Origin: Cellulomonas gilvus ATCC 13127
GTDB lineage: Bacteria; Actinomycetota; Actinomycetes; Actinomycetales; Cellulomonadaceae
Length of the DNA: 64,000 bases
Reading direction: 5' to 3'
NCBI RefSeq assembly: GCF_000218545.1
Contig: NC_015671.1
Coordinates: forward strand, 1,550,001-1,614,000
This document shows positions 35,433 to 44,282 of the stretch, piece after piece (position 1 is the first letter of the stretch; each line of letters starts with the position of its first letter). Under the pieces are notes generated by a model. That model was not told the DNA's origin and did not search any database. It saw only the letters and a list, made by a program, of their open reading frames with translations. The position numbers and the translations under genes were made by a program.

Positions 35433-38159
35433 ATGCAGGACGCGTCCGACGCCGACGGCGGCGCCGACCCCGCCGCCCCGGGGTACCCCGCGGGCTGGGA
35501 GGCGGACGTCGTCCTGCACGACGGCTCGACCACACGCGTGCGACCGATCCGGCCCGACGACGCCGAGGCGCTGCAGGCCTTCCACGTCGCGCAGTCCGAG
35601 CGCTCGACGTACCTGCGGTTCTTCGCGCACCTCGAGCGGCTCCCCGAGCGTGACCTGCAGCGTCTGGTCAACGTCGACCACGTGGACCGGGTCGCGCTCG
35701 TCGCCACGGCCGACGACGACGGCCCGCTCGGCTACCGGATCATCGGGGTGGCCCGGTACGACCGGCTCGACGAGGACGAGGCCGAGGTCGCGTTCAACGT
35801 CGCGGACGCGCACCAGGGGCGCGGGGTCGGCTCCGTGCTGCTCGAGCACCTGGGTGCGGCGGCGCGCGAACGCGGCGTGCGACGGTTCGTCGCGGAGGTG
35901 CTGCCGCAGAACGGGCGCATGATCGCGGTGTTCCGCGACGCGGGGTACGAGGTGCGGCAGCACGCCGAGGACGGCGTCGTGTCCCTCGCGTTCGACATCG
36001 ACCCCACCGACCGGTCGCTCGAGGTCGTGGCCGACCGTGAGCACCGCGCCGAGGCCCGCTCGATGCGCGGCGTGCTGGGTGCGCGCTCGGTGCTCGTCGT
36101 CGGACCCGTGCTGCCCGGCGCACCCCCGCCGCGGCCGCTGCACCTGAGCATGGCGCGTGCGGTGCTCGCGCACCTCGCCGCGGGCGACCCGACGCTGCGG
36201 GTGCAGGCCGTGGGCGTCGACGACGGTGCGGGGCCGCGCGACGACGCGTTCGCGACGGTCGAGGCGCCGGCGGACCTCGCGGTGCTCGCGGTCCCCGCGC
36301 AGGCCGCGCCCGCGGTCGTGCGGGCGATCGCACCGCTCGGCGTGCGTGCGGTGGTGCTGCTCTCGTCGGGCTTCGCCGAGGACGGCGAGGCGGGCCTCGC
36401 GCGGCAGCGCGCGGTCCTCGCGGCGGCGCACGGCGCCGGCATGCGCGTGATCGGGCCGTCGTCGTTCGGCGTGCTCGCGGTGGGGGAGACGGGCACGCTC
36501 AACGCCTCGCTCGCGCAGGAGCCGCCGCATGCGGGCCGCGTGGGGCTGTTCTGCCAGTCGGCCGCGCTCGCGGTGCCGCTGCTGGACGCGGTGCGCCGTC
36601 GTGGGCTGGGTCTCGCGGAGTTCGTCTCCGCGGGGCACCGTGCCGACGTCTCGGGCAACGACCTCATGCAGTTCTGGGCGGACGACGACGGCACCGACGT
36701 GGTCGGGCTGTACCTCGAGTCGATCGGCAACCCACGCAAGTTCTCACGCGTGGCTCGGCGGCTCTCGCAGGTCAAGCCCGTCGTGGTGCTGACCGCCGGG
36801 CGGTCGGGCCAGGTCATCCCGCCCGGGCACGCCGTGCGCGCGACGCAGGCACCCGCACGTGCGGTCGACGAGCTCATGCGCCAGTCCGGCGTGGTCCGCG
36901 TCGACAACACGCACCAGCTGCTCGACGTCGCCCAGCTCCTGGCGCACCAGCCGCTGCCCGCGGGACGCCGGGTCGCGATCGTCGCGAGCGCGTCGTCGGT
37001 CGCCGCGCTCGTCGCCGAGGCCGCCGCGGCGAGCGGGCTCGCCGTGGTCGGCGCGCAGATCCTGCGCGAGGACGCGACGGCCGACGAGACGCGCGAGGGC
37101 GTCGCGGCGGCGCTCCGCGACCCGGGTGCGGACGCGGCGATCGTCGTGCGCATCCCCACCGTCGGCGGCCCGGTGCCCGAGTTCGCCGCGCTCGTGGCGC
37201 ACGAGGCCGCGCGGTCGGGGCGGACGGTGGTCGCGTGCATGCTCGGGCTGCGCGGCGTCACCCCCGAGCTCACGGCGACGGACGCCGACGGTCGCGCGTG
37301 GACCGTGCCCGCCTACGCGACGCCCGAGGACGCCGCGCTGGCGCTCGGGCACGCCGCGCGGTACGCCGCCTGGCGCGCACGGGACCACGGGCTGCCGCTG
37401 CACCCCCCGGGCGCGGACCTGCGGGCCGCGGGCCGGCTGGTCCGGCGGTGGCTCGCGGACCACGACGAGCTCCGCCTCGACCCCGCACGGACCGCCGAGC
37501 TCCTCGGCACGGTCGGCATCGCGGTGCTGCCCTCGTACGCGGCGCGGGACGCCGACGAGGCGGTCGCCGCGGCCCGCAGCATCGGCTACCCCGTCGCGCT
37601 CAAGACCACCGCACCCGCGCTGCGCCACCGTGCCGACCTGGGCGGCGTGCGCCTCGACGTGGCCGACGACGACGAGCTGCGCGCGGACGTCGCGGGCGTC
37701 CTCGAGCTGGCCGCGGAGCACGCACCCGAACCGGGTGCGCTGCCGCTCGAGGTGCAGGCGATGGCCCCGCGAGGCTCGTCGTGCGTCGTGCGCTCGATCG
37801 AGGACCCGCTGTACGGGCCGGTGCTCAGCCTGGGGCTGTCGGGTGACGCGTCGGACCTGCTCGGGGACGTCGCGTACGGCATCCCGCCGCTCACGGACGC
37901 CGACGTGGCCGACCTGGTGCGCGCACCACGCGCGGCCCCTCGCCTGTTCGGCTACCGCGGGCTGCCGCCGCTCGACGTCGCCGCGCTCGAGGACGTGGTC
38001 GCGCGCGTCGCGGTGCTGGGCGACGCGCTGCCCGAGGTGCGGTCGCTCGAGCTCAACCCGGTGGTGGTCGCGGAGCGCGGCGCGACGGTCCTGTCGGCAC
38101 GCGTGGACCTCGCCCGGGCGTCGCGCGCGGATGCGACGCGGCGGCTGCAGCGCAGCTGA
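35433..38159 (+). CDS. GNAT acetyltransferase fused to ADP-forming acyl-CoA synthetase-like region (Pat-type)
   Basis: A 908-residue multidomain protein. Residues about 20-190 form a GNAT domain (VADAHQGRGVGSVLLEHL). A CoA-binding domain and succinyl-CoA-ligase-like domains follow (about 210-640), then an ATP-grasp domain (about 690-900; SIGYPVALKTTAPALRHRAD). GNAT first is the order seen in Streptomyces lividans PatA; Salmonella Pat has it last. In true ADP-forming synthetases the catalytic His lies in an SHTG-type loop; here the loop reads PPGHAVRATQAPARAVD, so the synthetase half is probably not catalytic and may sense acetyl-CoA. Likely role: lysine acetylation of metabolic enzymes such as acetyl-CoA synthetase. 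Confidence 0.88.
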   Translation: MQDASDADGGADPAAPGYPAGWEADVVLHDGSTTRVRPIRPDDAEALQAFHVAQSERSTYLRFFAHLERLPERDLQRLVNVDHVDRVALVATADDDGPLGYRIIGVARYDRLDEDEAEVAFNVADAHQGRGVGSVLLEHLGAAARERGVRRFVAEVLPQNGRMIAVFRDAGYEVRQHAEDGVVSLAFDIDPTDRSLEVVADREHRAEARSMRGVLGARSVLVVGPVLPGAPPPRPLHLSMARAVLAHLAAGDPTLRVQAVGVDDGAGPRDDAFATVEAPADLAVLAVPAQAAPAVVRAIAPLGVRAVVLLSSGFAEDGEAGLARQRAVLAAAHGAGMRVIGPSSFGVLAVGETGTLNASLAQEPPHAGRVGLFCQSAALAVPLLDAVRRRGLGLAEFVSAGHRADVSGNDLMQFWADDDGTDVVGLYLESIGNPRKFSRVARRLSQVKPVVVLTAGRSGQVIPPGHAVRATQAPARAVDELMRQSGVVRVDNTHQLLDVAQLLAHQPLPAGRRVAIVASASSVAALVAEAAAASGLAVVGAQILREDATADETREGVAAALRDPGADAAIVVRIPTVGGPVPEFAALVAHEAARSGRTVVACMLGLRGVTPELTATDADGRAWTVPAYATPEDAALALGHAARYAAWRARDHGLPLHPPGADLRAAGRLVRRWLADHDELRLDPARTAELLGTVGIAVLPSYAARDADEAVAAARSIGYPVALKTTAPALRHRADLGGVRLDVADDDELRADVAGVLELAAEHAPEPGALPLEVQAMAPRGSSCVVRSIEDPLYGPVLSLGLSGDASDLLGDVAYGIPPLTDADVADLVRAPRAAPRLFGYRGLPPLDVAALEDVVARVAVLGDALPEVRSLELNPVVVAERGATVLSARVDLARASRADATRRLQRS

Positions 38160-38317
38160 GCACCGGGCGAAGAACCTGCGCGGACCCGTCCGGCAGGGCC
38201 ATCGTCCCTGGTCACGTGCGTGACGCGCGGCCTGAACCGGTTCGTGCGCGGCATCCGGTCCACAGCCCGCGGTCCAGCGGGTGGGGCCGAGGGCCGCGGC
38301 GGTGGGAGGATGGGCAG

Positions 38318-38890
38318 ATGCCCGCTGCCGCGACCTCCCTCCTCGAGGACCTGCACCGCGCCGGTTACTACCCGGACCTCGTCGCCGACGTGCTGGACGT
38401 CGCGCTGGCCGACGAGTCCGTCGTCGCTCATCTGGTGCATCCCGAGACGACCTTCGACGCCGCCGAGGTGCGCCGTCACGTGACCGTCCTGGCGCTCACG
38501 CCGACGCGCCTGGTGTGCGCGCACGTCGACGACCACCCGGCCGATGCCGACCACCCCGCGGCGTCCGCGTCCGCGACCACCGAGTCGGTGCCGATCCACG
38601 AGATCCGCTCCGTGGTCCTCACGCACGTCGTCGCGGAGCCCGAGCGGCACCGCACAGGAGCGCCCACGCTCGAGCTCACGCTCTCGATCGGGTGGGGCGC
38701 GGTCTCGCGCGTCGACCTCGAGCCGGCCACGTGCGCGGACCCGGCGTGCGAGGCGGACCACGGGCTGACCGGCACGCTCGTGCCCGACGACGTCGTGGTG
38801 CGCGTGAGCGCGGCCGCCGAGGGCGCCGACTCCGTGCGGGCCGCGACCGAGTTCGCGCGGGCGTTGTCCGCCGCGAGCGTCCGGCGCTGA
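38318..38890 (+). CDS. DUF5998 family protein
   Basis: A 190-residue cytoplasmic protein of an actinobacterial family without known function. Family features are LLEDLHRAGYYPDLVADVLDVAL at the start in two pieces, VVAHLVHPETTFD, VTVLALTPTRLVCAHVDD, and a C-terminal acidic region with a Cys pair (TCADPACEADHG). A GGGAGG lies 9 bases before the ATG. It runs 10 bases before the phosphodiesterase gene, so the two probably form an operon. Confidence 0.85.
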   Translation: MPAAATSLLEDLHRAGYYPDLVADVLDVALADESVVAHLVHPETTFDAAEVRRHVTVLALTPTRLVCAHVDDHPADADHPAASASATTESVPIHEIRSVVLTHVVAEPERHRTGAPTLELTLSIGWGAVSRVDLEPATCADPACEADHGLTGTLVPDDVVVRVSAAAEGADSVRAATEFARALSAASVRR

Positions 38891-38900
38891 CGACGACCCG

Positions 38901-40148
38901 ATGACCACGACGCAGACCGGGTCCACGCCCGGGGGTCCTGCCGCCGCGCGGCTCGCGGACGCGGCGCACGAGCACGGCCTCGTGCTGCCGGGTTCCGACG
39001 GGCGCGCGTGCCTCGGCACCGTGCTCCCCGCCGCGGCGGGCGCGCTGCTCGCCGGGCTCGACGGCGCGGGAGCCGCGGTCGACGTCGCTCCCGACGAGGC
39101 CGCGGGCTGGCTCGCGGCCCGGGAACGACTGGGCCTGCCCGCCGCCGCACGCGTGTGCGTGCTGCTCGTCGACGGCCTCGGCCACCTCAACCTGGCGGAA
39201 CGGGCGGGCCACGCACCGTTCCTGCGCCGCGCGTCGGCCGGTTCGACCGCGTTGAGCAGCACGTTCCCCTCGACCACCGCGACCGCGCTCGGCACGTTCG
39301 GCGTCGGGCAGCCGCCCGGGCGGACGGCGATGCTCGGCTACACCGTGCGCGTCCCCGAGACCGGCGAGCTCGGCAACCTGGTGTCCTGGACCGGGCTGCC
39401 CGACCCCGAGCAGTGGCAGCCGCACACGTCCCTGCTGCAGCGCACCACGGCCGCGGGCATCGCGACCACGAGCGTGGGCCCCGCCCGGTTCGCGGGCTCC
39501 GGGCTGACGCGCGCCGCGCTGCGCGGCGCGACCTACGTGGCGGCCGAGTCGCTCGCGCAGCGCGTCGACGCCGCGGTCGCCGCGCTGCGGCAGCCCGGCC
39601 TGGCGTACCTCTACTGGGGCGACGTGGACAAGGCGGGCCACCACCACGGCGTCGCATCCGCGCGGTGGGGCGACGCGCTCGCCGACGCCGACGCGGAGAT
39701 CGGGCGCCTCGCGCGCTCGCTGCCGCGCGGCACCGTGCTCGTCGTCACCGCGGACCACGGCATGGTGGACGTCGACCCGCGCCGCCAGCTGGACGTCGCG
39801 CACGTGCCCGCGCTCGCCGAGGGCGTCGCGCTCGTCGCGGGCGAGCCGCGCGCGTCGCACCTGCACCTGGCGCCGGGCGTCGATCCGGCGGACGTGCGCG
39901 ACCGCTGGGCGCAGACGCTCGGCGACGCGGCGCTCGTGCTCACCCGGGACGAGGCGATCGCGGCACATCTGGTCGGCGACGTGGACGAGCGTGTGCTGCC
40001 GGTGCTCGGCGACGTGATGGTCGCGATGACCGGCCGCGCCACGGTCGTCGACTCGCGCACGCAGACCCCCGCGTCGCTGACGCTCGTGGGCGTGCACGGC
40101 TCGCTGACGCCGCACGAGATGCTGGTGCCGTGCATCGTGGTCGCCTGA
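38901..40148 (+). CDS. Alkaline phosphatase-superfamily nucleotide pyrophosphatase/phosphodiesterase
   Basis: A 415-residue enzyme of the alkaline phosphatase superfamily. The first metal Asp is in CVLLVDGLGHLNL, the nucleophile Thr in FPSTTATALGTFG, and the second metal site in YLYWGDVDKAGHHHG and TADHGMVDVD. No signal peptide is visible, so it is cytoplasmic. The neighbouring DUF5998 gene accompanies it in many actinobacteria. The natural substrate is unknown; phosphodiester or pyrophosphate bonds are likely. A hairpin follows the gene. Confidence 0.9.
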   Translation: MTTTQTGSTPGGPAAARLADAAHEHGLVLPGSDGRACLGTVLPAAAGALLAGLDGAGAAVDVAPDEAAGWLAARERLGLPAAARVCVLLVDGLGHLNLAERAGHAPFLRRASAGSTALSSTFPSTTATALGTFGVGQPPGRTAMLGYTVRVPETGELGNLVSWTGLPDPEQWQPHTSLLQRTTAAGIATTSVGPARFAGSGLTRAALRGATYVAAESLAQRVDAAVAALRQPGLAYLYWGDVDKAGHHHGVASARWGDALADADAEIGRLARSLPRGTVLVVTADHGMVDVDPRRQLDVAHVPALAEGVALVAGEPRASHLHLAPGVDPADVRDRWAQTLGDAALVLTRDEAIAAHLVGDVDERVLPVLGDVMVAMTGRATVVDSRTQTPASLTLVGVHGSLTPHEMLVPCIVVA

Positions 40149-40157
40149 CCGGCCGGA

Positions 40158-40184
40158 CGCCGGCTCCCGGCCGCTGAGCCGGCG
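40158..40184 (+). terminator. Hairpin after the phosphodiesterase gene
   Basis: CGCCGGCT (40158-40165) pairs with AGCCGGCG (40177-40184), 9 bases after the stop. Confidence 0.5.
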
Positions 40185-40226
40185 CGTGAGGACCCCCGAC
40201 CCGACGACCGAACAGGAGCCGCCCCG

Positions 40227-40916
40227 GTGGCCGAGCTGGTGTTCTTCTCCGGCACGATGGACTGCGGCAAGTCGACGCTCGCGCTCCAGATGCACCACAA
40301 CCACGCCGCGCGCGGACGCGACGGCGTGCTGTTCACGCGGCACGACCGTGCGGGCACCGCGACGATCTCCTCGCGCCTGGGCCTGACCAAGCAGGCGCAC
40401 GAGGTCGACGACGCGACGGACTTCTGGCACGAGGTCATCGCGCGCCGGACCCATGGCCGCCCGGTCGACTACCTGATCGGCGACGAGGCGCAGTTCTACA
40501 CCGCGGCCCAGGTCGAGCAGCTCGCGCGCGTGGTCGACGAGCTCGGCGTCGACGTGTACGCGTTCGGCATCTCGACCGACTTCCGGGCCCGGCTGTTCCC
40601 GGGCGCGCAGCGGTTCGTCGAGCTCGCGGACCGCGTCGACGTGCTCCAGGTCCGCGCGCTGTGCTGGTGCGGCGCGCGCGCGACCCACAACGCGCGCGTG
40701 GTGGGCGGTCGCATGGTCGTCGAGGGCGCGCAGGTGGTCGTGGGTGACGTGGGCGGTGCGGACGGGACGGCCGAGGCCGCCGACGAGGTGCAGTACGAGG
40801 TGCTGTGCCGCCGGCACCACATGCGACGCATGACCGCGGCGACCGCGCGTGCGGCCGCCCCGAGCCCGCAGACGCTCACGGCCGCCCTGCTGGGCGCCGA
40901 GGCCGTCGAGGTCTGA
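40227..40916 (+). CDS. tdk: Thymidine kinase, type II
   Basis: A 229-residue enzyme of thymidine salvage. The P-loop reads FSGTMDCGKST, the DEAQ motif is GDEAQFYTAAQVEQL, and the zinc site has CWCGARATHNAR with a later C-R-R-H pair (CRRHHM). The catalytic Glu is in the DEAQF motif. GTG start with AGGAG upstream. The C-terminal 25 residues extend beyond the usual core. It stands alone in a dense region and converges with sepH. Mycobacteria lack this enzyme, so it is a lineage difference. Confidence 0.93.
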   Translation: MAELVFFSGTMDCGKSTLALQMHHNHAARGRDGVLFTRHDRAGTATISSRLGLTKQAHEVDDATDFWHEVIARRTHGRPVDYLIGDEAQFYTAAQVEQLARVVDELGVDVYAFGISTDFRARLFPGAQRFVELADRVDVLQVRALCWCGARATHNARVVGGRMVVEGAQVVVGDVGGADGTAEAADEVQYEVLCRRHHMRRMTAATARAAAPSPQTLTAALLGAEAVEV

Positions 40917-40923
40917 GCGCGTC

Positions 40924-42129
40924 CTACTCCGGGCGCGCGCCGAACACGATCTCGTCCCAGCTGGGCACCTTGGCCCGGCCCTTGCGCGCCCGCGGGCGCT
41001 CGTCGGCCGACGCCTGTGCCGCGGCGTCGAGCGGGACGTCCGCGGCGTCGGCGGGCGTGTCGTCGGGAGCGTCGGCTCGGGGCGCAGCCTGGTCGACGGA
41101 CACGGCGGGCACCGCTCGTCCGGTCCGCGCAGCGGGCTCGTCGGGCACGTCGGGCGCCTCGTCGTCGGCGGGTCGGTCGTGCACCTCGAGGTGCGGCATC
41201 TGCGCCCGACGGCCGCGGTGCACGTCGAGCACCACGGCCTCGCGCTCGGGCACGGCGTCCACGGGGTGCGCACCGGGTACGTCCTCGATCCGCGAGAAGT
41301 CGAACGCATGCTGCGGCCCGAAGCCCTCGAACGCGCCGTCCTCGCCGTCGCCGTCGTCGTCCGGATCGACCGTCTGCCGCACGCCGCGCCGGCTGCGCAG
41401 GTCCTCGAGCAGCGCGTCGGTGCGCTCACGCGCGTCGACGACCGCGGGCTGCTCGTGCGTGTCGTCGGCGCTCACCGCCGGGGCGGTGCCGGTCGCGACC
41501 GAGTCGAAGTCGAACACCACGTCGCGCACGGCCGCCAGGTGGCGACGTGCGACTGGCTCGTCGGGCAGCTCGGTCTCGGACAGCCACCGCGCCTCGTCCT
41601 CGTCGGCGACCAGCACGCGTGCGGCCGCGTCGAACGACCAGCGCGCCTCGTGCGGGTTGCCGTCCACCGTGAACCGCGCGAGCACGTACCAGGGTCCGGA
41701 CTGCTCACGCGCGGCATCCCACGAGAGCGAGGACAGGTCCACGCCGCGCGCCGCGAGGCGATCGGTCACGAGGTCGCCGAGCACGGGTGCGCCGGAGTCC
41801 TTGCCGACGCGCGTGCCACGCGCCTGCTCGGCGACGTACTCCCGCTCCGCGAGGACCGGGCCCTCGTAGCGGCGCACGTGCTCGACCGGCACGCCCGACG
41901 CGTCCGCGACCTCCTGCGTCGTCGCGCCCGCCCGGATGCGCGCCTGGATCTCGCGCGGGCTCAGCGACCCGGCGCTCTCCGCGCGCAGCTGCTCGAGCTG
42001 GGGACGGTCGCGCCGCACCGCGGCGCGCAGCTGCTCGTCGATGCGCACGCGGAAGCGCTGGCCGTCCGGGCGCGCGAGCACCAGGTGCTCGCCGTCGTCC
42101 TGCAGACCCACCAGCTCGAGCTCATCCAT
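40924..42129 (-). CDS. sepH: Septation protein SepH (DUF3071)
   Basis: A 401-residue actinobacterial cell-division protein that in Streptomyces binds FtsZ and stimulates its assembly. The N-terminal DUF3071 region starts MDELELVGLQDDGEHLVLA and contains a helix-turn-helix-like segment (SPREIQARIRAGATTQEVADASG in two parts). The middle and C-terminus are long, acidic and disordered, ending in the conserved VPSWDEIVFG tail. A GGGAGG ribosome binding site precedes the ATG. It is divergent from the TRIC-type channel gene. Confidence 0.92.
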   Translation of the reverse strand: MDELELVGLQDDGEHLVLARPDGQRFRVRIDEQLRAAVRRDRPQLEQLRAESAGSLSPREIQARIRAGATTQEVADASGVPVEHVRRYEGPVLAEREYVAEQARGTRVGKDSGAPVLGDLVTDRLAARGVDLSSLSWDAAREQSGPWYVLARFTVDGNPHEARWSFDAAARVLVADEDEARWLSETELPDEPVARRHLAAVRDVVFDFDSVATGTAPAVSADDTHEQPAVVDARERTDALLEDLRSRRGVRQTVDPDDDGDGEDGAFEGFGPQHAFDFSRIEDVPGAHPVDAVPEREAVVLDVHRGRRAQMPHLEVHDRPADDEAPDVPDEPAARTGRAVPAVSVDQAAPRADAPDDTPADAADVPLDAAAQASADERPRARKGRAKVPSWDEIVFGARPE

Positions 42130-42235
42130 GCCGACCTCCCACGACTCACCGACGAGGGTGCCACCCCGGACGCGCCGATCGCCGGAGGCGGGCACGGTGT
42201 GCCGCGTCCGGAGTGCGTGCTGCGATGATGCGCGC

Positions 42236-42865
42236 GTGGTCCCCGACATCCCGTTCGAACCGGTGCTGGAGGTCGTCGGCGTGTTCGTCGGCGCGATGTC
42301 GGGTGCGCTCGCGGCGGTGCGCAAGCAGTTCGACGTGTTCGGCATCCTGGTCCTCGGCTGGGCCACCGGTCTGGGCGGCGGCATGCTGCGCGACGTGCTG
42401 ATCGGCGCGGTGCCGCCCGTGGGCATCTCCGACTGGCGGCTCATCGCGACCGCGGTGGCCGGCGGGCTCGTCATGTACTTCTTCCACCCGCGGCTCGCGC
42501 GGGCCCGCCGCGTGATCGTCGTGCTGGACGCCGGCGCGCTCGCGGTGTTCACGGTGGTCGGCACGGTCAAGGGCCTCGAGCACGGCACCACGGCCGTCGC
42601 CGCCGTGCTGGTGGGCGTGATGACGGGCGCGGGCGGCGGCGTGCTGCGCGACCTGCTCACGGGCGAGGTGCCCGTGGTGCTGCACGACCGCCAGCTGTAC
42701 GCGATCCCCGCGCTCGCGGGCGCCGCGCTCACCGTGCTGCTGTGGGAGGCGGACGTGTCCAGCCCGTGGAGCCTGTCGGCCGTCGTGCTCGGCATCTTCG
42801 CGCTGCGTGTGCTCGCGCTGCGGTTCCAGCTCCACGCACCCGGACCCTGGCGCGGACGCGGCTGA
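42236..42865 (+). CDS. TRIC-type (UPF0126) membrane protein
   Basis: A 209-residue membrane protein with about seven helices and two internal repeats, each with a glycine-rich ion-path motif: GLGGGMLRDVLIG and GAGGGVLRDLLTGEVP. The family resembles trimeric intracellular cation channels; bacterial members are thought to move K+ or amino acids such as glycine. The N-terminus is VVPDIPFEPVLEVVGVFVG, with a GTG start 9 bases after a TGCGAT -10-like box. The C-terminus is Arg/Pro-rich. Confidence 0.88.
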   Translation: MVPDIPFEPVLEVVGVFVGAMSGALAAVRKQFDVFGILVLGWATGLGGGMLRDVLIGAVPPVGISDWRLIATAVAGGLVMYFFHPRLARARRVIVVLDAGALAVFTVVGTVKGLEHGTTAVAAVLVGVMTGAGGGVLRDLLTGEVPVVLHDRQLYAIPALAGAALTVLLWEADVSSPWSLSAVVLGIFALRVLALRFQLHAPGPWRGRG

Positions 42866-42883
42866 GGCGCGCGCAGGACCGGG

Positions 42884-42889
42884 CAGGAT
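42884..42889 (+). promoter_or_regulatory. -10-like element CAGGAT for suhB
   Basis: CAGGAT ends 7 bases before the ATG at 42897. It is a weaker match to TANNNT than the others in the window. Confidence 0.4.
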
Positions 42890-42896
42890 GGTCGGC

Positions 42897-43739
42897 ATGA
42901 CCCCTGACGAGTCCCTGGTCCGCACGCTCGTGGACGTCGCACGCACGCTCGCGCACGAGGCGGGCCGCCTGGTGCACGAGGGCCGGCCCGACCGGGTCGA
43001 GGTGCACGCCACGAAGTCGAGCCCGATCGACGTGGTGACCGCGATGGACCTCGCGTCCGAGGACCTGCTGCGCCGGCGCATCGCCGAGCTGCGGCCCGGG
43101 GACGGGATCCTGGGGGAGGAGCAGGGGTACGTGCCCGGCACGACGGGCGTCACGTGGGTGGTCGACCCGATCGACGGCACCGTGAACTACCTGTACGGGC
43201 TCGCGTCGTGGTCCGTGTCCGTCGCGGCCGTCGTGACGCCTGCGGGCGACGGGCCGCCCGACCCCGAGACGTGGACGGCGCTCGCGGGCGCGGTGCACGC
43301 GCCGACGGACGGCCGGACGTTCCTGGCGGGCCGGGGCCTGGGCGCGACGCTCGACGGCCGGCCGATCCGCGTGGGCGAGGACAAGCCGCTCGACGTGAGC
43401 CTGGTCGGCACGGGGTTCGGCTACCTGGCCGAGCGCCGGCGCGCGCAGGCGGTCGTCGTCGCCGACCTGCTCCCGCGCGTGCGTGACATCCGTCGGCTGG
43501 GGTCGGCGGCGCTGGACCTGTGTGCGGTTGCCTCGGGCAGCCTGGACCTGTACTTCGAGCGCGGCCTCGCCCCGTGGGACCTCGCGGCCGGTGCGCTCGT
43601 CGCGCAGGAGGCGGGCGCCGTGGTCACGGGCCTGAACGGGCGGGGTGCGTCGCAGGACATGACCGTCGCGGGCCCGCCGGGAACCGTGCGTGCGCTCGTG
43701 ACGTTCCTGGAGGGACACGGTGCCGACGCGACCGCTTGA
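42897..43739 (+). CDS. suhB: Inositol monophosphatase family protein
   Basis: A 280-residue metal-dependent phosphatase. The metal motif VVDPIDGTVNYLYG is at about residue 87, the Glu-metal ligand lies in GILGEEQG, and the second metal motif reads WDLAAGALVAQEAGA. It makes inositol from inositol phosphate for mycothiol or phosphatidylinositol synthesis, or removes other phosphates. In Mycobacterium suhB lies beside ppgK and sigA in the same segment. Start at ATG 42897; an ATG three codons earlier is possible. CAGGAT lies upstream. Confidence 0.92.
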   Translation: MTPDESLVRTLVDVARTLAHEAGRLVHEGRPDRVEVHATKSSPIDVVTAMDLASEDLLRRRIAELRPGDGILGEEQGYVPGTTGVTWVVDPIDGTVNYLYGLASWSVSVAAVVTPAGDGPPDPETWTALAGAVHAPTDGRTFLAGRGLGATLDGRPIRVGEDKPLDVSLVGTGFGYLAERRRAQAVVVADLLPRVRDIRRLGSAALDLCAVASGSLDLYFERGLAPWDLAAGALVAQEAGAVVTGLNGRGASQDMTVAGPPGTVRALVTFLEGHGADATA

Positions 43740-43761
43740 GTGACGTCACCCGGTCGGGTGA
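43740..43761. promoter_or_regulatory. Two overlapping palindromes upstream of the DUF4193 gene
   Basis: GTGACGTCAC (43740-43749) is a perfect 10-base palindrome. It overlaps TCACCCG-GT-CGGGTGA (43746-43761), whose 7-base arms flank two bases. A 2-base loop is too short for a terminator hairpin, so an operator is more likely. Confidence 0.45.
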
Positions 43762-43807
43762 TCGTTGCCCCTGGAAGCGCTCGTTAGCCAACGGGCCGGA
43801 TGTGGTG

Positions 43808-43813
43808 CACAAT
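43808..43813 (+). promoter_or_regulatory. Possible -10 CACAAT for the DUF4193 gene
   Basis: CACAAT lies about 90 bases before the ATG at 43901. A weak TTAGCC -35-like box is 18 bases upstream of it. Confidence 0.3.
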
Positions 43814-43900
43814 CCCCTCCGCGCGGGAACAAGAAGCTCCAGCGACGCATTGATCACGCGTACACATCAGCCCAGCCCAAGACGGAGTGTGACGCCACAC

Positions 43901-44200
43901 ATGGCTACCGACTACGACGCCCCGCGCAAGACCGAGGAGGACCTGAGCGAGGACTCGCTCCAGGAGCTCCAGGCGCGCCGCGCTGACAAGAACTCGGGCG
44001 TGGTGGACGAGGACGAGACGGAAGCCGCCGAAGGGTTCGAGCTCCCGGGCGCGGACCTGTCGGGCGAGGAGCTCTCGGTCCGCGTCCTGCCCCGCCAGGC
44101 GGACGAGTTCACGTGCTCGCGCTGCTTCCTGGTGCACCACCGCAGCCAGCTCGCGTACGAGCGCGACGGCCAGCAGGTGTGCTCGGAGTGCGCCGCCTGA
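43901..44200 (+). CDS. DUF4193 family zinc-ribbon protein
   Basis: A 99-residue acidic protein. The N-terminus is charged and disordered ([20 protein letters not shown]). The C-terminal 30 residues carry two CxxC pairs, [14 protein letters not shown] and CSEC, a likely zinc ribbon. The family occurs throughout actinobacteria beside dut and DUF3093, and a Mycobacterium homologue is Rv2699c. Function is unknown; it could act in transcription or ribosome binding. A long 160-base leader precedes it. Confidence 0.9.
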   Translation: MATDYDAPRKTEEDLSEDSLQELQARRADKNSGVVDEDETEAAEGFELPGADLSGEELSVRVLPRQADEFTCSRCFLVHHRSQLAYERDGQQVCSECAA

Positions 44201-44212
44201 CCCGACCCCACC

Positions 44213-44268
44213 CGTGACCGCGTCCCGGTCACGCCCGACGGCCGTCCCGCGACACGGGGCGGCCGTCA
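44213..44268. terminator. Two hairpins between the convergent DUF4193 and DUF3093 genes
   Basis: CGTGACCG/CGGTCACG (44213-44220 and 44226-44233) forms a first stem. An imperfect larger hairpin between ACGGCCG and CGGCCGT (about 44240-44268), with CCCG/CGGG pairing inside, follows. Confidence 0.55.
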
Positions 44269-44282
44269 TGTCGTCCCCGGGG

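Noticed and set aside
38160-38317. Palindrome GTCACGTGCGTGAC (38211-38224) as an operator for the DUF5998 gene
   Set aside because: Short imperfect palindromes rich in GC arise often here; there is no second supporting signal.
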